Origin: Sanguibacter hominis ATCC BAA-789 | GTDB taxonomy: Bacteria > Actinomycetota > Actinomycetes > Actinomycetales > Cellulomonadaceae | Direction of reading: 5' to 3' | Assembly (NCBI RefSeq): GCF_012396185.1 | Contig: NZ_JAAXOW010000001.1 | Span: forward strand, 1,054,001 to 1,118,000 | Length of the DNA: 64,000 bases | In this document: positions 1 to 8,412 of the stretch, piece after piece | Layout: every line of letters begins with the position of its first letter | Position numbering within the stretch: position 1 is the first letter of the stretch | Notes under the pieces: model-generated | The model's input: only the letters and a program-made list of their open reading frames with translations | Told to the model about the DNA's origin: nothing | Databases searched by the model: none | Program-made: the position numbers and the translations under genes

Positions 1-138
1 GTAGCTGCTCTGCAGCCGCGAGTACTGCCACGTGTCGTATGCGACGACGACGAGGTAACCGGCGCCAAGAACCAGGACGAGCACCGGCACGGCCAGTGTC
101 GCCAGGATCTTTCCGCGCACCCCTAGTCTGCGGAGCAT
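1..138 (-). CDS. N-terminus of a membrane protein, possibly a sensor kinase (partial)
   Basis: The first 46 codons of a minus-strand gene are visible before the window edge cuts it. The start ATG (136-138) is preceded by GAGGT four bases upstream. The peptide begins MLRRLGVRGKIL and then has one strongly hydrophobic segment at about residues 10-33, followed by a Tyr/Trp-containing stretch. A short basic N-terminus, one membrane segment and then an extracellular region is the layout of actinobacterial sensor histidine kinases of the nitrate/nitrite-sensing (NIT) type. Too little is present to identify the family, so the kinase reading is only a suggestion. Confidence 0.5.
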   Translation of the reverse strand, partial: MLRRLGVRGKILATLAVPVLVLVLGAGYLVVVAYDTWQYSRLQSSY

Positions 139-344
139 CGGTACCTCTCTCGTCCTTGTCACGGAGGGCCCACGGGAGGCGTCTCCCAGCTCGCGGCCCA
201 GGCAGGTCGCGCGCTGTTCTCAATGAATCGGCATGTTGGGCCGGTTCCATTAGCAGAGCGCGACCTCGGATGACGAGGCACCACCCCGAAGGCGGGGAAA
301 ACACCCAAACTTCCTCTCGCCGGGTGGTGACGGCGTGGCAGAAC

Positions 345-350
345 TAGGAT
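345..350 (+). promoter_or_regulatory. -10 box of a likely leaderless promoter
   Basis: TAGGAT lies 7 nt before the GTG at 358. The ATG at 349 overlaps this box, which argues that translation starts at 358 on a leaderless mRNA. No convincing -35 is seen. Confidence 0.55.
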
Positions 351-357
351 GTGCGCC

Positions 358-1359
358 GTGCGCATTATCACAGCATGCCCCGCCCAGAAGGAAGCCGGGG
401 CGATCCTGGCTGTGCAGGATTCACCCGATCCGGTGCTTGCGGACGACGGCGTGCTGGTCTCCGTCGCCGCTGCGGGGGTCAACCCGGCAGACCTGCTGCA
501 GGTCGCCGGCGCGTACCCTCCGCCGCCCGGCGCGCCGTCCTGGCCCGGCCTCGAGGTCGCTGGGCTGATCGTCGCGACCGGCCCTCTCGTCCGCGGGTGG
601 GCGGTCGGAGACAGGGTCGCGGCTCTGCTCTCCGGCGGCGGCTACGCGGAGCTCGCCGCGGTCTCGGCGTCGCAGCTGCTGCCTGTCCCCGACACGGTCT
701 CGGACGTCGCGGCCGCCGCTCTGCCCGAAGGCCTCGCGACGGCGTGGTCCAACCTCGTCGACGTCGGAGGCATGCAGCCTGACAACGTCGTCCTCGTCCA
801 CGGCGCGACGGGCGGGGTCGGTTCGCTCGCCGCTCAGCTCGCCGTCGCGCGCGGCGCGAAGGTCGTCGCCGTCGCGGGCGGCGCCGAGCGCGCGCACCGG
901 CTGCGGGAGCTCCTCGCAGCAGTGCCGGGCACGCACGAGCCCGTCGTCGTGGACCGGACGACCGAGGACTTCGTCGCCGCGTGCCACACCCTCGGCGGCG
1001 CCGACGTCGTGCTCGACGTCGTCGGCGCGGCCAACCTCGGGAGGAACGTCGATGCGCTCGCCACCGGCGGCAGGCTCGTCGTGATCGGCTTGCAGCGTGG
1101 GCGCAAGGGCGAGCTCGACCTCGGCGCGCTGCTGGCCAAGCGCGCGAGCGTGCACGGCACGACGCTGCGGGCGCGGCCGCTCGACGAGAAGGCGGCGATC
1201 ATGGCCGCGGTCCGCGAGGAGGTGTGGCCTCTCGTCGTCGACGGCACGATCACGCCCGTCGTCCATGCGACCTTCCCGCTCGAGGACGCACAGCAGGCGC
1301 ACGAGACCGTCAGGAGCGGCTCGCCGTTCGGCAAGGTCGTCCTCGTCCGCCACGGCTGA
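358..1359 (+). CDS. Quinone oxidoreductase (zinc-independent MDR family)
   Basis: NAD(P)H-dependent oxidoreductase of the medium-chain dehydrogenase/reductase superfamily, closest in pattern to the quinone reductase/PIG3 subgroup. The N-terminal GroES-like part carries GVNPADLLQVAGAYPPPPGA, typical of PIG3-like proteins. The Rossmann part shows the glycine-rich VLVHGATGGVG motif near residue 150 and ends with FPLEDAQQAHE, the usual C-terminal helix of this group. Zinc-ligand cysteines are absent, so a quinone or enal reductase activity is more likely than an alcohol dehydrogenase. The GTG at 358 is chosen because it sits 7 nt after a TAGGAT box; an ATG at 349 would add three residues. Monocistronic, ending in a strong hairpin. 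Substrate unknown. Confidence 0.88.
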   Translation: MRIITACPAQKEAGAILAVQDSPDPVLADDGVLVSVAAAGVNPADLLQVAGAYPPPPGAPSWPGLEVAGLIVATGPLVRGWAVGDRVAALLSGGGYAELAAVSASQLLPVPDTVSDVAAAALPEGLATAWSNLVDVGGMQPDNVVLVHGATGGVGSLAAQLAVARGAKVVAVAGGAERAHRLRELLAAVPGTHEPVVVDRTTEDFVAACHTLGGADVVLDVVGAANLGRNVDALATGGRLVVIGLQRGRKGELDLGALLAKRASVHGTTLRARPLDEKAAIMAAVREEVWPLVVDGTITPVVHATFPLEDAQQAHETVRSGSPFGKVVLVRHG

Positions 1360-1379
1360 GCGCCGCCCGAGAGCAGACG

Positions 1380-1417
1380 ACGAGGGGGCCGGGTCTGTGC
1401 AGACCCGGCCCCCTCGT
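1380..1417. terminator. Bidirectional terminator hairpin
   Basis: Perfect inverted repeat with 18-nt arms (1380-1397 and 1400-1417) between the convergent oxidoreductase and sugar permease genes. It is very GC-rich and has no U-tract, as is common in actinobacteria. Confidence 0.8.
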
Positions 1418-1431
1418 GCGTACGTACGGCG

Positions 1432-2361
1432 TCAGCCCTTGACGGACCCCGCGAGGAGGCCGCGGACGAAGTAGCGCTGGAGCCCGACGAAGATGATCAC
1501 CGGCACGATCATCGAGATGAACGCAGCCGCCGACAGCAGGTGCCAGTCGGCGCCGCGCGTGCCCGACAGGTCAGCGATATAGACGGTGAGCGGCTTGACC
1601 GCGTTGTCACCGCCCGCGAACGTCAGCGCGACGAGCAGGTCGTTCCACACCCACAGGAACTGGAAGATCGCGAACGACGCGATCGCCGGCACCAGGAGCG
1701 GCAGCAGCACCGAGAAGAAGATCTTCACGTGCCCCGCACCGTCGACTCGGGCAGCCTCGACGAGCTCGCGCGGGATCTCCGTCATGAAGTTGTGCAGCAG
1801 GAAGATCGCGAGCGGGAGCGCGAAGATCGAGTGCGACAGCCAGATGACCCAGAACGAGCCGTTGAGCTCCCAGTTCACGTACTGCGTGAGCAGGGGGATG
1901 AGCGTGACCTGGATCGGCACGACCTGCAGCGTGAAGACACCGACGAACAGGATGCTGCGGCCCTTGAAGTCGAGCCACGCGAACGCGTATGCCGCGAGCA
2001 GCGCGATCGTGATCGGGATGAGGACCGACGGGATCGTGATGACGAGGGAGTTGATGAAGTAGTTCGACAGGTTGATCGACGAGCTCGTCATCGCGGAGAC
2101 GTAGTTCTCCGTCGTGACCGTCGGGTTGGAGAAGAACGTCCACCAGCCCGACGTCTTGATCTCCCGCTCAGGACGGAAGGACGTGATGAGGAGGCCGATC
2201 GTCGGGACCGTCCACAGCAGCGCGATGACGATCGCGACGGCAGAGCCGATGCGGCTGGCCATCGTCTTGCGGACCTTGTCCGCGCGGAGCTCGACCTTGT
2301 CGAAGGTGCTCGGGGACGGGACCGTGCCGATCCGGTCGACAGGAACGTCGGTGTTGCTCAT
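1432..2361 (-). CDS. Sugar ABC transporter permease (MalG/AglG type)
   Basis: Inner-membrane permease of a binding-protein-dependent carbohydrate importer. About 50 N-terminal residues precede the first membrane segment; six membrane spans follow. The loop ELVEAARVDGAGHVKIFFSVLLP is the EAA motif that contacts the ATPase, and the ending (FVGLQRYFVRGLLAGSVKG) is typical of MalG-type proteins. The start ATG at 2361 has GGAGG four bases upstream and overlaps the stop of the preceding permease gene by 4 nt (ATGA), implying translational coupling. No ATPase gene lies in the operon, so a shared MsiK-type ATPase encoded elsewhere probably powers it (inference from other actinobacteria). Confidence 0.93.
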   Translation of the reverse strand: MSNTDVPVDRIGTVPSPSTFDKVELRADKVRKTMASRIGSAVAIVIALLWTVPTIGLLITSFRPEREIKTSGWWTFFSNPTVTTENYVSAMTSSSINLSNYFINSLVITIPSVLIPITIALLAAYAFAWLDFKGRSILFVGVFTLQVVPIQVTLIPLLTQYVNWELNGSFWVIWLSHSIFALPLAIFLLHNFMTEIPRELVEAARVDGAGHVKIFFSVLLPLLVPAIASFAIFQFLWVWNDLLVALTFAGGDNAVKPLTVYIADLSGTRGADWHLLSAAAFISMIVPVIIFVGLQRYFVRGLLAGSVKG

Positions 2362-3365
2362 CGGACCTCCTCCGTCTTCTTCATCTGGCGGACGTTGTAG
2401 ACGATGAGCGGCAGGATGATGATGAACAGGATCACCGCGAGGGCCGCGCCCAGGCCCTGGTTGTTCTGCCGGAAGCTCTGCGTGTAGAACTCGTTCGCGA
2501 CGACCGACGTGCCGAACTGGCCGCCCGTCATCGTGCGGACGATGTCGAAGACCTTGAGGGTGCCCATGGCGATCGTCGTGAGGACCACGACGAGGGAGGG
2601 CCGCACGCTCGGGACCGTGATGTGGCGGAACATCTGCCAGGCGCCCACACCGTCGAGGCGAGCGGCCTCGATGATGTCGTCGGGGATGGCCTTGATGGAC
2701 GCCGACAGGATCGTCATCGCGAACCCTGCCTGGATCCAGACCATGACGACGATGAGGAACAGCGTGTTCCACGGGCCGTTGAGCAGGAAGTTGTAGGGCT
2801 CACCCCCGAGCCAGATCAGGAGCTGGTTGAGCAGGCCGATCTGCTTGGGCTGGCGGGCCGCCGGGACGTTCTCCAGCACGGCCTTGTAGTCGTACATGAA
2901 CTTCCAGATGATCGACGCGCCGACCATCGAGATCGCCATCGGCAGGAAGATCAGCGCCTTGGCGAACTTCTCGAACTTGCTGCGGTCGACGAGGATCGCG
3001 TAGACCAGGCCGATGCCGGTCGACAGGAGCGGCACGAGGATGACCCAGACCGCGGTGTTGCCGAGGACCTTCTGGAAGGCGTCCTCCGTCAGCGCGCGCG
3101 TGTAGTTGTCGGCGCCGATGAAGTTCTTGCCCTGCGCGTCGTAGAACGACGCCTTGATGGTGGTCAGGGCCGGGTACACGAGGCCGAAGAGCAGGCCCAG
3201 CACGGCGGGACCGACGAACGCGGCGGCGAGCATCCACTTGCGGGGCCGCTTGATGCGCGACACCCCGAACAGGATGATGCCCATCGCCGCAGCGAAGAGC
3301 GCGACGGCGAAGACCATGAGGAGGAGCTTCCCTCCAGTCGTCGCCGGATGTAGCAACCAGTCCAC
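2358..3365 (-). CDS. Sugar ABC transporter permease (MalF/AglF type)
   Basis: Partner permease of the preceding sugar importer, 335 residues. It begins with an extra pair of hydrophobic segments (about residues 10-60) before the conserved permease core, and carries the EAA-loop DDIIEAARLDGVGAWQMFRHITVP in the C-terminal third. Length and the extra N-terminal segments fit the alpha-glucoside AglF type better than MalF. Start is GTG at 3365, with GGGAGG five bases upstream. It lies second in the operon, 140 nt after the binding-protein gene, and overlaps the next gene by 4 nt. The binding-protein gene is separated from it by a hairpin (3421-3454) that may lower permease expression relative to the binding protein. 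Confidence 0.92.
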   Translation of the reverse strand: MDWLLHPATTGGKLLLMVFAVALFAAAMGIILFGVSRIKRPRKWMLAAAFVGPAVLGLLFGLVYPALTTIKASFYDAQGKNFIGADNYTRALTEDAFQKVLGNTAVWVILVPLLSTGIGLVYAILVDRSKFEKFAKALIFLPMAISMVGASIIWKFMYDYKAVLENVPAARQPKQIGLLNQLLIWLGGEPYNFLLNGPWNTLFLIVVMVWIQAGFAMTILSASIKAIPDDIIEAARLDGVGAWQMFRHITVPSVRPSLVVVLTTIAMGTLKVFDIVRTMTGGQFGTSVVANEFYTQSFRQNNQGLGAALAVILFIIILPLIVYNVRQMKKTEEVR

Positions 3366-3420
3366 CAGACCCTCCCGAGGTCGTCGTCGTGCAGCTGCGG
3401 GTCCCGTGGACCCTGGCGGC

Positions 3421-3454
3421 CCGAGGGCCCGCCGCTGCTGCGACGGGCCCTCGG
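3421..3454 (-). terminator. Intercistronic hairpin between binding protein and permease genes
   Basis: Perfect 11-bp arms (3421-3431 and 3444-3454) with a 12-nt loop in the 140-nt gap. Such hairpins commonly stabilise the upstream binding-protein message or partially terminate transcription. Confidence 0.6.
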
Positions 3455-3505
3455 TCCGTGGTGCTCAGACCGTGAGGTCAGGCGTTGTCAGGCCGAGGCC
3501 TGGGT

Positions 3506-4888
3506 TCACTTGGGCCAGGAGGCCTGGATGGCGGACAGCACCGCTGCGTCATCCTTGCCCTCGGCCAGCCAGCTGGTCATCTCCGTCCAGAACGTACCCT
3601 GGCCGACCGCTGCCGGCATCAGGTCGGAACCGTCGAAGCGGAACTCCTGCGTGGTGTCACCGAGGAGGGTGGCAGCCAGCTTGTCGATCGGGGAGACCAG
3701 GTTCTCCGGGTCGAGACCCGAGTTGGCCGAGACCCAGCCACCCGCGGGGGTGGACTTCGCCTTGGAGTTGTTCCACTCGGGGCTCGCGAGGAACGCCTGG
3801 AACGCGGCAACCTCGGGGCGGTCCGAGAAGGCCGCGGCAAACTCGCCACCACCGAGGAGCGGACGCTTGTCGGCGGTCAGGCCCGGGAGGTAGAACGCGA
3901 ACGCGTCACCGGTCTCGGAGACCTCCGTGCCCTCGGGCCAGTTGGCCGCGTAGAACGAAGCCTGGCGGTGCATGTAGCAGAGCGGCTCCTCCTCGACGAT
4001 CGGCAGGCCGCCGTCCTGGAACGTGGTCGTCGCGATCGACGCGACGTCACCGTAGCCACCGTTGACGTAGTCCGGGTTCTTGAGGATCTCGCCGACCTTG
4101 GCGAGCGCCTCCTTGACCTCGGGCGAGTCGAACTTGACCTCGTTGGTGAGCCACTTGTCGTAGACGTCACCACCCGACGTGCGCAGGAGCATGTCCTCGA
4201 GCCAGTCGGTGGCCGGCCAGCCGGTGGCCTCGCCCGAGCCGATGCCCGCGCACCACGGCTTGGCGCCCTCGGCGCCGTGGTCGGCAAGGATCTTGTCCGA
4301 CAGGGCGATGAGCTCGTCCCACGTCGTCGGGACCTTGTAGCCGTTCTTCTCGAACTGCTTCGGCGAGTACCAGACGAACGACTTCACGTTCGCGCCCAGC
4401 GGAGCGGCGTAGAACTTGCCGTCGACCGTGCCGTACGTCTTCCACGACGGGGAGTAGTACTTGTCGACGTTCGCGACCGTGCCGGCCGAGGCCGGGACGA
4501 GAGCGTCCGGGTAGTCCTTCGCGATCGTCGAGAGCAGACCAGGCTGCGGGATGTAGGCGATGTCAGGTGCAGCACCCGACTTGATCTTGACGAGGAGCTG
4601 AGCCTCGAACTCCTTGGAGCCCTCGTACGTGATCTTGGCGCCGGTGCACTCCTCGAACGGCTTGTACGAGTCGATGTGCGGCGTGTCCTCGGGCGTGACG
4701 ATCGAGGTGTAGACCGAGACGGTCTTGCCCTTCAGGTCCCCGTACTGCTCGTAGGCGGCGCAGTCGCCGCTGGCGCCAGGGGTCTCGGTCTTCTTCTCGT
4801 CATCGCTGCCACAAGCAGCGAGCGAGAGCGCAAGTCCGAGGCCCACGACGGAGGCCGTGAATGCACGGCCCTTGTTGAAGCTCCTCAT
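3506..4888 (-). CDS. Sugar-binding lipoprotein of an ABC importer
   Basis: Extracellular solute-binding protein (family 1, SBP_bac_1 fold), 460 residues, tethered by a lipid: residues 1-25 are a lipoprotein signal with lipobox LAAC and Cys26. The mature part has the hinge and aromatic-rich binding clefts of sugar-binding proteins; length and the segment VAAFQAFLASPEWNNSKAK resemble alpha-glucoside binding proteins (AglE type). The start ATG at 4888 has GGAGG six bases upstream; an in-frame ATG at 4903 precedes it but lacks such a site. First gene of the operon, directly downstream of a promoter whose -10 box lies inside a LacI-type operator. The sugar cannot be named from sequence; an alpha-linked oligosaccharide is the best guess. 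Confidence 0.93.
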   Translation of the reverse strand: MRSFNKGRAFTASVVGLGLALSLAACGSDDEKKTETPGASGDCAAYEQYGDLKGKTVSVYTSIVTPEDTPHIDSYKPFEECTGAKITYEGSKEFEAQLLVKIKSGAAPDIAYIPQPGLLSTIAKDYPDALVPASAGTVANVDKYYSPSWKTYGTVDGKFYAAPLGANVKSFVWYSPKQFEKNGYKVPTTWDELIALSDKILADHGAEGAKPWCAGIGSGEATGWPATDWLEDMLLRTSGGDVYDKWLTNEVKFDSPEVKEALAKVGEILKNPDYVNGGYGDVASIATTTFQDGGLPIVEEEPLCYMHRQASFYAANWPEGTEVSETGDAFAFYLPGLTADKRPLLGGGEFAAAFSDRPEVAAFQAFLASPEWNNSKAKSTPAGGWVSANSGLDPENLVSPIDKLAATLLGDTTQEFRFDGSDLMPAAVGQGTFWTEMTSWLAEGKDDAAVLSAIQASWPK

Positions 4889-4968
4889 TGAGATCCTCCA
4901 CAACGATGTGATGTTGCCCCTAGGTGTCGACGCCCTGACCTCCTGGTCGAGCGCCGCCTCCGAGATCC

Positions 4969-4984
4969 ATGTAAGCGTTTACAT
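4969..4984. promoter_or_regulatory. LacI-family operator
   Basis: ATGTAAGCGTTTACAT is a near-palindrome with a central CG, the form bound by many LacI-family repressors. It lies 81 nt upstream of the binding-protein start, just downstream of the lacI-type gene, and covers the -10 box of the sugar operon promoter. Confidence 0.8.
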
Positions 4985-4997
4985 CGGCGACTTTCAA
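4969..4997 (-). promoter_or_regulatory. Promoter of the sugar ABC operon
   Basis: Read on the minus strand: -35 TTGAAA (4992-4997), 17-nt spacer, -10 TTACAT (4969-4974). The -10 and half the spacer are inside the LacI-type operator, so repressor binding would block RNA polymerase directly. Confidence 0.7.
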
Positions 4998-5045
4998 GCC
5001 CGTGGTGTCGCAAGCGAGTAACGATTTCGTCACGTTGCCGCTTCG

Positions 5046-6098
5046 TTACAGCCCAGGTCCGCCCATACGGAGCACACCCTCGCGCGGAGGCCCGGTCGTC
5101 CCCCGGACGACCAGCTCGGCGTCGAACACGACGCGCCGGTCCACGGGGCGACCAGCGATCAGGTCGAGGACGAGCGCCGCCGCCGTCGCCCCCTGGGAGA
5201 CGACCGGCTGGCTCATCGTCGTCAGTCCCACGAGCTCCGAGATCTCGTGACCGTCCACCCCGACGATCGACAGCTCCTCAGGCACCCGGATGCCGCACTC
5301 ACGAGCCGCGAGCAGCGCACCCATCGCCATCTCGTCCGACGCGACGAACAGCGCCGTGAGCTCCGGAGCGCGCTCGAGCAGCCTCCGCGCCGACTCCTTG
5401 CCGCCGTCGATGTCGAAGAACCCGAACTCCTCCCAGCGCGGGTCCGCCGCCACCCCCGTCTCCTCGAGCGCGGTCAGCCAGCCCTGTCGGCGGTCCACCG
5501 GCGGCGTCCACCGCCGCAGGTCGTCCGGCGTCCCCGTGATGTGCCCGATGTTCCGGTGCCCCAGCGACAAGAGGTAGCGCACCGCCTCGACGCTCAGGCG
5601 CACGTCGTCGATCCCGACGATCGGATGGTCCGAGCTGCCCGACCCGATGAACACGATCGGCTTGCCGAGCGTCTCCAGCGACCGGACCTCGGTGTCCTCG
5701 AGCGGCAGCCCGACGACGAGGATCCCGTCCACCCGGCGACGCAGCACGTCTGGGTCGACCCGAGGGGTGCGCCCGTTCTCCGACACCGCGAACGAGTACA
5801 GCAGGACGTCGAAACCCACCTCGCGCAGAGCACGCTCCGCGCCCTCGATCACGTTGGAGAAGAACCACCGGTTCACCCAGGGGGTGAGCAGGCCGATCGT
5901 GTGGGTCCGACCGGAGGCGAGCGCCGCCGCGAGAGGGGAAGCGCGGTACCCCATCTCCGAGGCGACGGACAGGACGTGCTCACGCGTCTTCGCTGACACG
6001 TTGGGCATGCCACGGAGAGCTCGGGACACGGTCGCGGTGGAGACACCGGCCGCCCGGGCAACATCATCGATGCCATGCGCCACTGGCTGATTGTGCAC
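5046..6098 (-). CDS. LacI-family transcriptional regulator of the sugar operon
   Basis: DNA-binding repressor with an N-terminal helix-turn-helix (GIDDVARAAGVSTATVSRALRG, about residues 9-30), the hinge helix ASPLAAALASG, and a periplasmic-binding-protein-like effector domain filling the rest (350 residues, normal for the family). It lies immediately upstream of the sugar-transport operon in the same orientation, and the intervening 157 nt hold a matching operator, so it very probably represses that operon until the sugar or a derivative binds. The GTG at 6098 gives the longest product; a GTG at 6083 would start nearer the usual helix-turn-helix position. Neither has a clear ribosome binding site. 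It follows the HAD gene by 18 nt, so read-through from serS is possible. Confidence 0.92.
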   Translation of the reverse strand: MHNQPVAHGIDDVARAAGVSTATVSRALRGMPNVSAKTREHVLSVASEMGYRASPLAAALASGRTHTIGLLTPWVNRWFFSNVIEGAERALREVGFDVLLYSFAVSENGRTPRVDPDVLRRRVDGILVVGLPLEDTEVRSLETLGKPIVFIGSGSSDHPIVGIDDVRLSVEAVRYLLSLGHRNIGHITGTPDDLRRWTPPVDRRQGWLTALEETGVAADPRWEEFGFFDIDGGKESARRLLERAPELTALFVASDEMAMGALLAARECGIRVPEELSIVGVDGHEISELVGLTTMSQPVVSQGATAAALVLDLIAGRPVDRRVVFDAELVVRGTTGPPREGVLRMGGPGL

Positions 6099-6116
6099 GC
6101 AAGCGGGCGTGGAACG

Positions 6117-7016
6117 CTAACGGCGAGGGGGCTCAGCACCCTCGAGGCGATCGAGCACGGCGCGCAGCACCGCGGCGACGCCGTCGTCCAGGATCGAGCC
6201 GGTCACCGTGTCCGCCGCGGCCACGACCTCCGCCGCCGCGTGACCCATCGCGACGCCGCACGCAGCCCAGCGCAGCATCTCGACGTCGTTGCCGCCGTCG
6301 CCCACCGCGACCGTCGCGCGCTCGTCGACACCGAGACGGACGCGCACACGCTCGAGCGCAGACGCCTTCGACACGTCCTGCGGCGCGACGTCCATCCACA
6401 TGAGGTCCGCGATCGAGAAGTGCGTGTCCGACAGGCCGAGCTCGGCGAGACCCGCCCGCAACGCGTCGACAGGCTCGCCCGCGTCGACCGCGACGATCCG
6501 TGTCGTCGTGCGCCCCTCGAGCTCGCGCAGGTCGACCACGGTCTGCCGCCCCATGATCGTGCGGTCCGGGAAGCGCTCGGCGACCCAGTAGCCGACGCCG
6601 ACCTCCTCGACCGCGAAGAGCGTGCGCGGCATGTGGTGCAGCACGAGGTCGAGCGCGGGGCCCGCCGTGAACGTCACGGCGTCGTCGATCTCGTAGCCCT
6701 GCGTCCCCCCGAGGCGGGCGGTCACCGAGCCGTTCGACGCGACGAGGTAGCCGTCGTCGAGGCCGAGCTCGTCAGCGACGGGCAGGAGCGCGACGAGGGG
6801 CCGCCCCGTCGCGAGCAGCACGTGGCTGCCCGCCGCGCGGATCTCCCGGACGAGAGACTTCGCCTCCGTGGAGATGAAACCGTCGTCGGTCATGAGCGTG
6901 CCGTCGACGTCGAGCGCGACCAGGTGGTCGGCGCCGTCCGGCGCCGGCAGCACCGAGTCAGGCCAGCGGAGCCGCGGCTCCCGCACGTCCTCGAGACCGG
7001 CGGGGCACCCGCTCAT
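6117..7016 (-). CDS. HAD-superfamily phosphatase (Cof/IIB type)
   Basis: Cytoplasmic hydrolase of the haloacid dehalogenase superfamily, class IIB (Cof-type), 299 residues. Motif I is ALDVDGTL (nucleophile Asp at the first D), motif II LLATGRP, and motif [16 protein letters not shown] with the acidic metal ligands; the long insertion between motifs II and III is the IIB cap. Substrates of such enzymes are sugar phosphates or flavin and pyridoxal phosphates, and cannot be assigned here. The ATG at 7016 overlaps the serS stop by 4 nt (ATGA), so it is translated in step with seryl-tRNA synthetase, a pairing often seen in actinobacteria. Confidence 0.9.
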   Translation of the reverse strand: MSGCPAGLEDVREPRLRWPDSVLPAPDGADHLVALDVDGTLMTDDGFISTEAKSLVREIRAAGSHVLLATGRPLVALLPVADELGLDDGYLVASNGSVTARLGGTQGYEIDDAVTFTAGPALDLVLHHMPRTLFAVEEVGVGYWVAERFPDRTIMGRQTVVDLRELEGRTTTRIVAVDAGEPVDALRAGLAELGLSDTHFSIADLMWMDVAPQDVSKASALERVRVRLGVDERATVAVGDGGNDVEMLRWAACGVAMGHAAAEVVAAADTVTGSILDDGVAAVLRAVLDRLEGAEPPRR

Positions 7017-8305
7017 GCGGTGACGGGCGTGAGGACCTCCAGGCCGCCCAGGTAGGGGCGCAGCCCCTCGGGCACACGGACGGAGCCGTCCGGCTGCTGG
7101 TGGTTCTCGAGGATCGCGACGATCCAGCGCGTGGTCGCGAGCGTCCCGTTGAGCGTCGCGACCGCGCGCGTCTCGACCTTGCCCTCGGCGTTCTCGACGC
7201 GCTCGCGCACGCCCAGGCGGCGCGCCTGGAACGTCGTGCAGTTCGACGTCGACGTCAGCTCGAGGAAACGCTGCTGCGTCGGCAGCCACGCCTCGCAGTC
7301 GAACTTGCGGGCAGCCGAGGAGCCGAGGTCGCCCGCAGCCGTGTCGATCACCCGGTAGGGCAGGCCGACGAGCGCGAGCATCTCCTCCTCGAGCGCGAGC
7401 AGGCGCTCGTGCTCGGCCGCCGCGTCCTCGACGCGCGCGTACGAGAACATCTCGACCTTGTGGAACTGGTGCACGCGGATGATGCCGCGGGTGTCCTTGC
7501 CGTACGAGCCGGCCTCACGGCGGTAGCACGCGCTCCAGCCCGCGTAGCGCAGCGGGCCGGCCGACAGGTCGACGATCTCGTCGGAGTGGTAGCCCGCGAG
7601 CGCCACCTCGGACGTCCCGACGAGGTACTGGTCGTCGGCCTCGAGGCGGTAGATCTCGTCCGCGTGCGCACCGAGGAACCCGGTGCCGCGCATGATCTGC
7701 GGGTTGACGATCGTCGGCGTGATCATCGGCGTGAAGCCGTGCTCGAGCGCCTTGTCGACAGCAGCGTTGAGCAGCGCGAGCTCGAGGCGCGCGCCGATGC
7801 CGGTGAGGTAGTAGAAGCGCGAGCCGGAGACCTTGGCGCCGCGCTCGGTGTCGATCGCGCGGAGCATCTCGCCGAGCTCGAGGTGGTCGCGGGGCTCGAA
7901 GCCCTCCGCGGCGAAGTCGCGGCGGGCGCCGACCTCGCGCAGCACGACGTAGTCGTCCTCGCCGCCGGCGGGCACGCCGTCGGCCACGACGTTGGAGACC
8001 TTCATGAGCAGCGCGTCGAGGGTCTCGCCAGCCTCGGCTGCGTCCTTCTCGTACGCCTTGACCTGCTCGGCGAGCTGCTTGGTGTGCGCGAGCAGCTCCG
8101 TGCGCTCCTCGGGCGACGACGCCTGCGCGACCTTCTTGCCGTGGGACTTCTGCTCGGCACGCAGCGTCTCGAACTCGACGAGGGCGGAACGGCGGCGGGC
8201 GTCCGCGTCGAGGATCTGGTCCACGAGCGCCGGGTCGTCGCCACGGGCGACCTGGCTCGCACGGACGACGTCGGGCTGGTCACGCAAGAGCTTGAGATCG
8301 ATCAC
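7013..8305 (-). CDS. serS: Seryl-tRNA synthetase
   Basis: Class II aminoacyl-tRNA synthetase that charges tRNA-Ser, 430 residues. The N-terminal long alpha-helical hairpin (about residues 30-100, rich in Glu/Lys/Ala) is the tRNA-binding arm. Motif 2 appears as [23 protein letters not shown], and motif 3 near the C-terminus ends GLRPYLGG after [12 protein letters not shown]. Start GTG at 8305 lies 6 nt after a TAAGGT box on the minus strand with no Shine-Dalgarno sequence, so the message is probably leaderless. First gene of a run with the HAD phosphatase (4-nt overlap). No tRNA gene or T-box leader is seen upstream. Confidence 0.97.
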   Translation of the reverse strand: MIDLKLLRDQPDVVRASQVARGDDPALVDQILDADARRRSALVEFETLRAEQKSHGKKVAQASSPEERTELLAHTKQLAEQVKAYEKDAAEAGETLDALLMKVSNVVADGVPAGGEDDYVVLREVGARRDFAAEGFEPRDHLELGEMLRAIDTERGAKVSGSRFYYLTGIGARLELALLNAAVDKALEHGFTPMITPTIVNPQIMRGTGFLGAHADEIYRLEADDQYLVGTSEVALAGYHSDEIVDLSAGPLRYAGWSACYRREAGSYGKDTRGIIRVHQFHKVEMFSYARVEDAAAEHERLLALEEEMLALVGLPYRVIDTAAGDLGSSAARKFDCEAWLPTQQRFLELTSTSNCTTFQARRLGVRERVENAEGKVETRAVATLNGTLATTRWIVAILENHQQPDGSVRVPEGLRPYLGGLEVLTPVTA

Positions 8306-8311
8306 GAGCCC

Positions 8312-8317
8312 ACCTTA
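8312..8317 (-). promoter_or_regulatory. -10 box, leaderless serS promoter
   Basis: TAAGGT on the minus strand, 6 nt before the GTG of serS. Confidence 0.55.
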
Positions 8318-8399
8318 TCGGGCCATGGCTCACCGCCACCGCTGCGTCCGTGCGGCTCCGGGCGTCGGTCCAGGTCGGGCGGTGGAGGTCAGGGGGCGC

Positions 8400-8405
8400 T
8401 AGCCT
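8400..8405 (+). promoter_or_regulatory. -10 box, leaderless promoter of the lipid kinase gene
   Basis: TAGCCT, 7 nt before the ATG at 8413; no Shine-Dalgarno sequence in between. Confidence 0.55.
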
Positions 8406-8412
8406 CGCCAGC

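Noticed and set aside
5018-5049. GTAACGA/TCGTTAC inverted repeat at the lacI 3' end as terminator or second operator
   Set aside because: Arms are only 7 bp with an 18-nt spacer, and it does not match the operator half-site.
8306-8412. tRNA-Ser gene or T-box leader beside serS
   Set aside because: No cloverleaf or T-box sequence is found; the gap holds two opposed -10 boxes.
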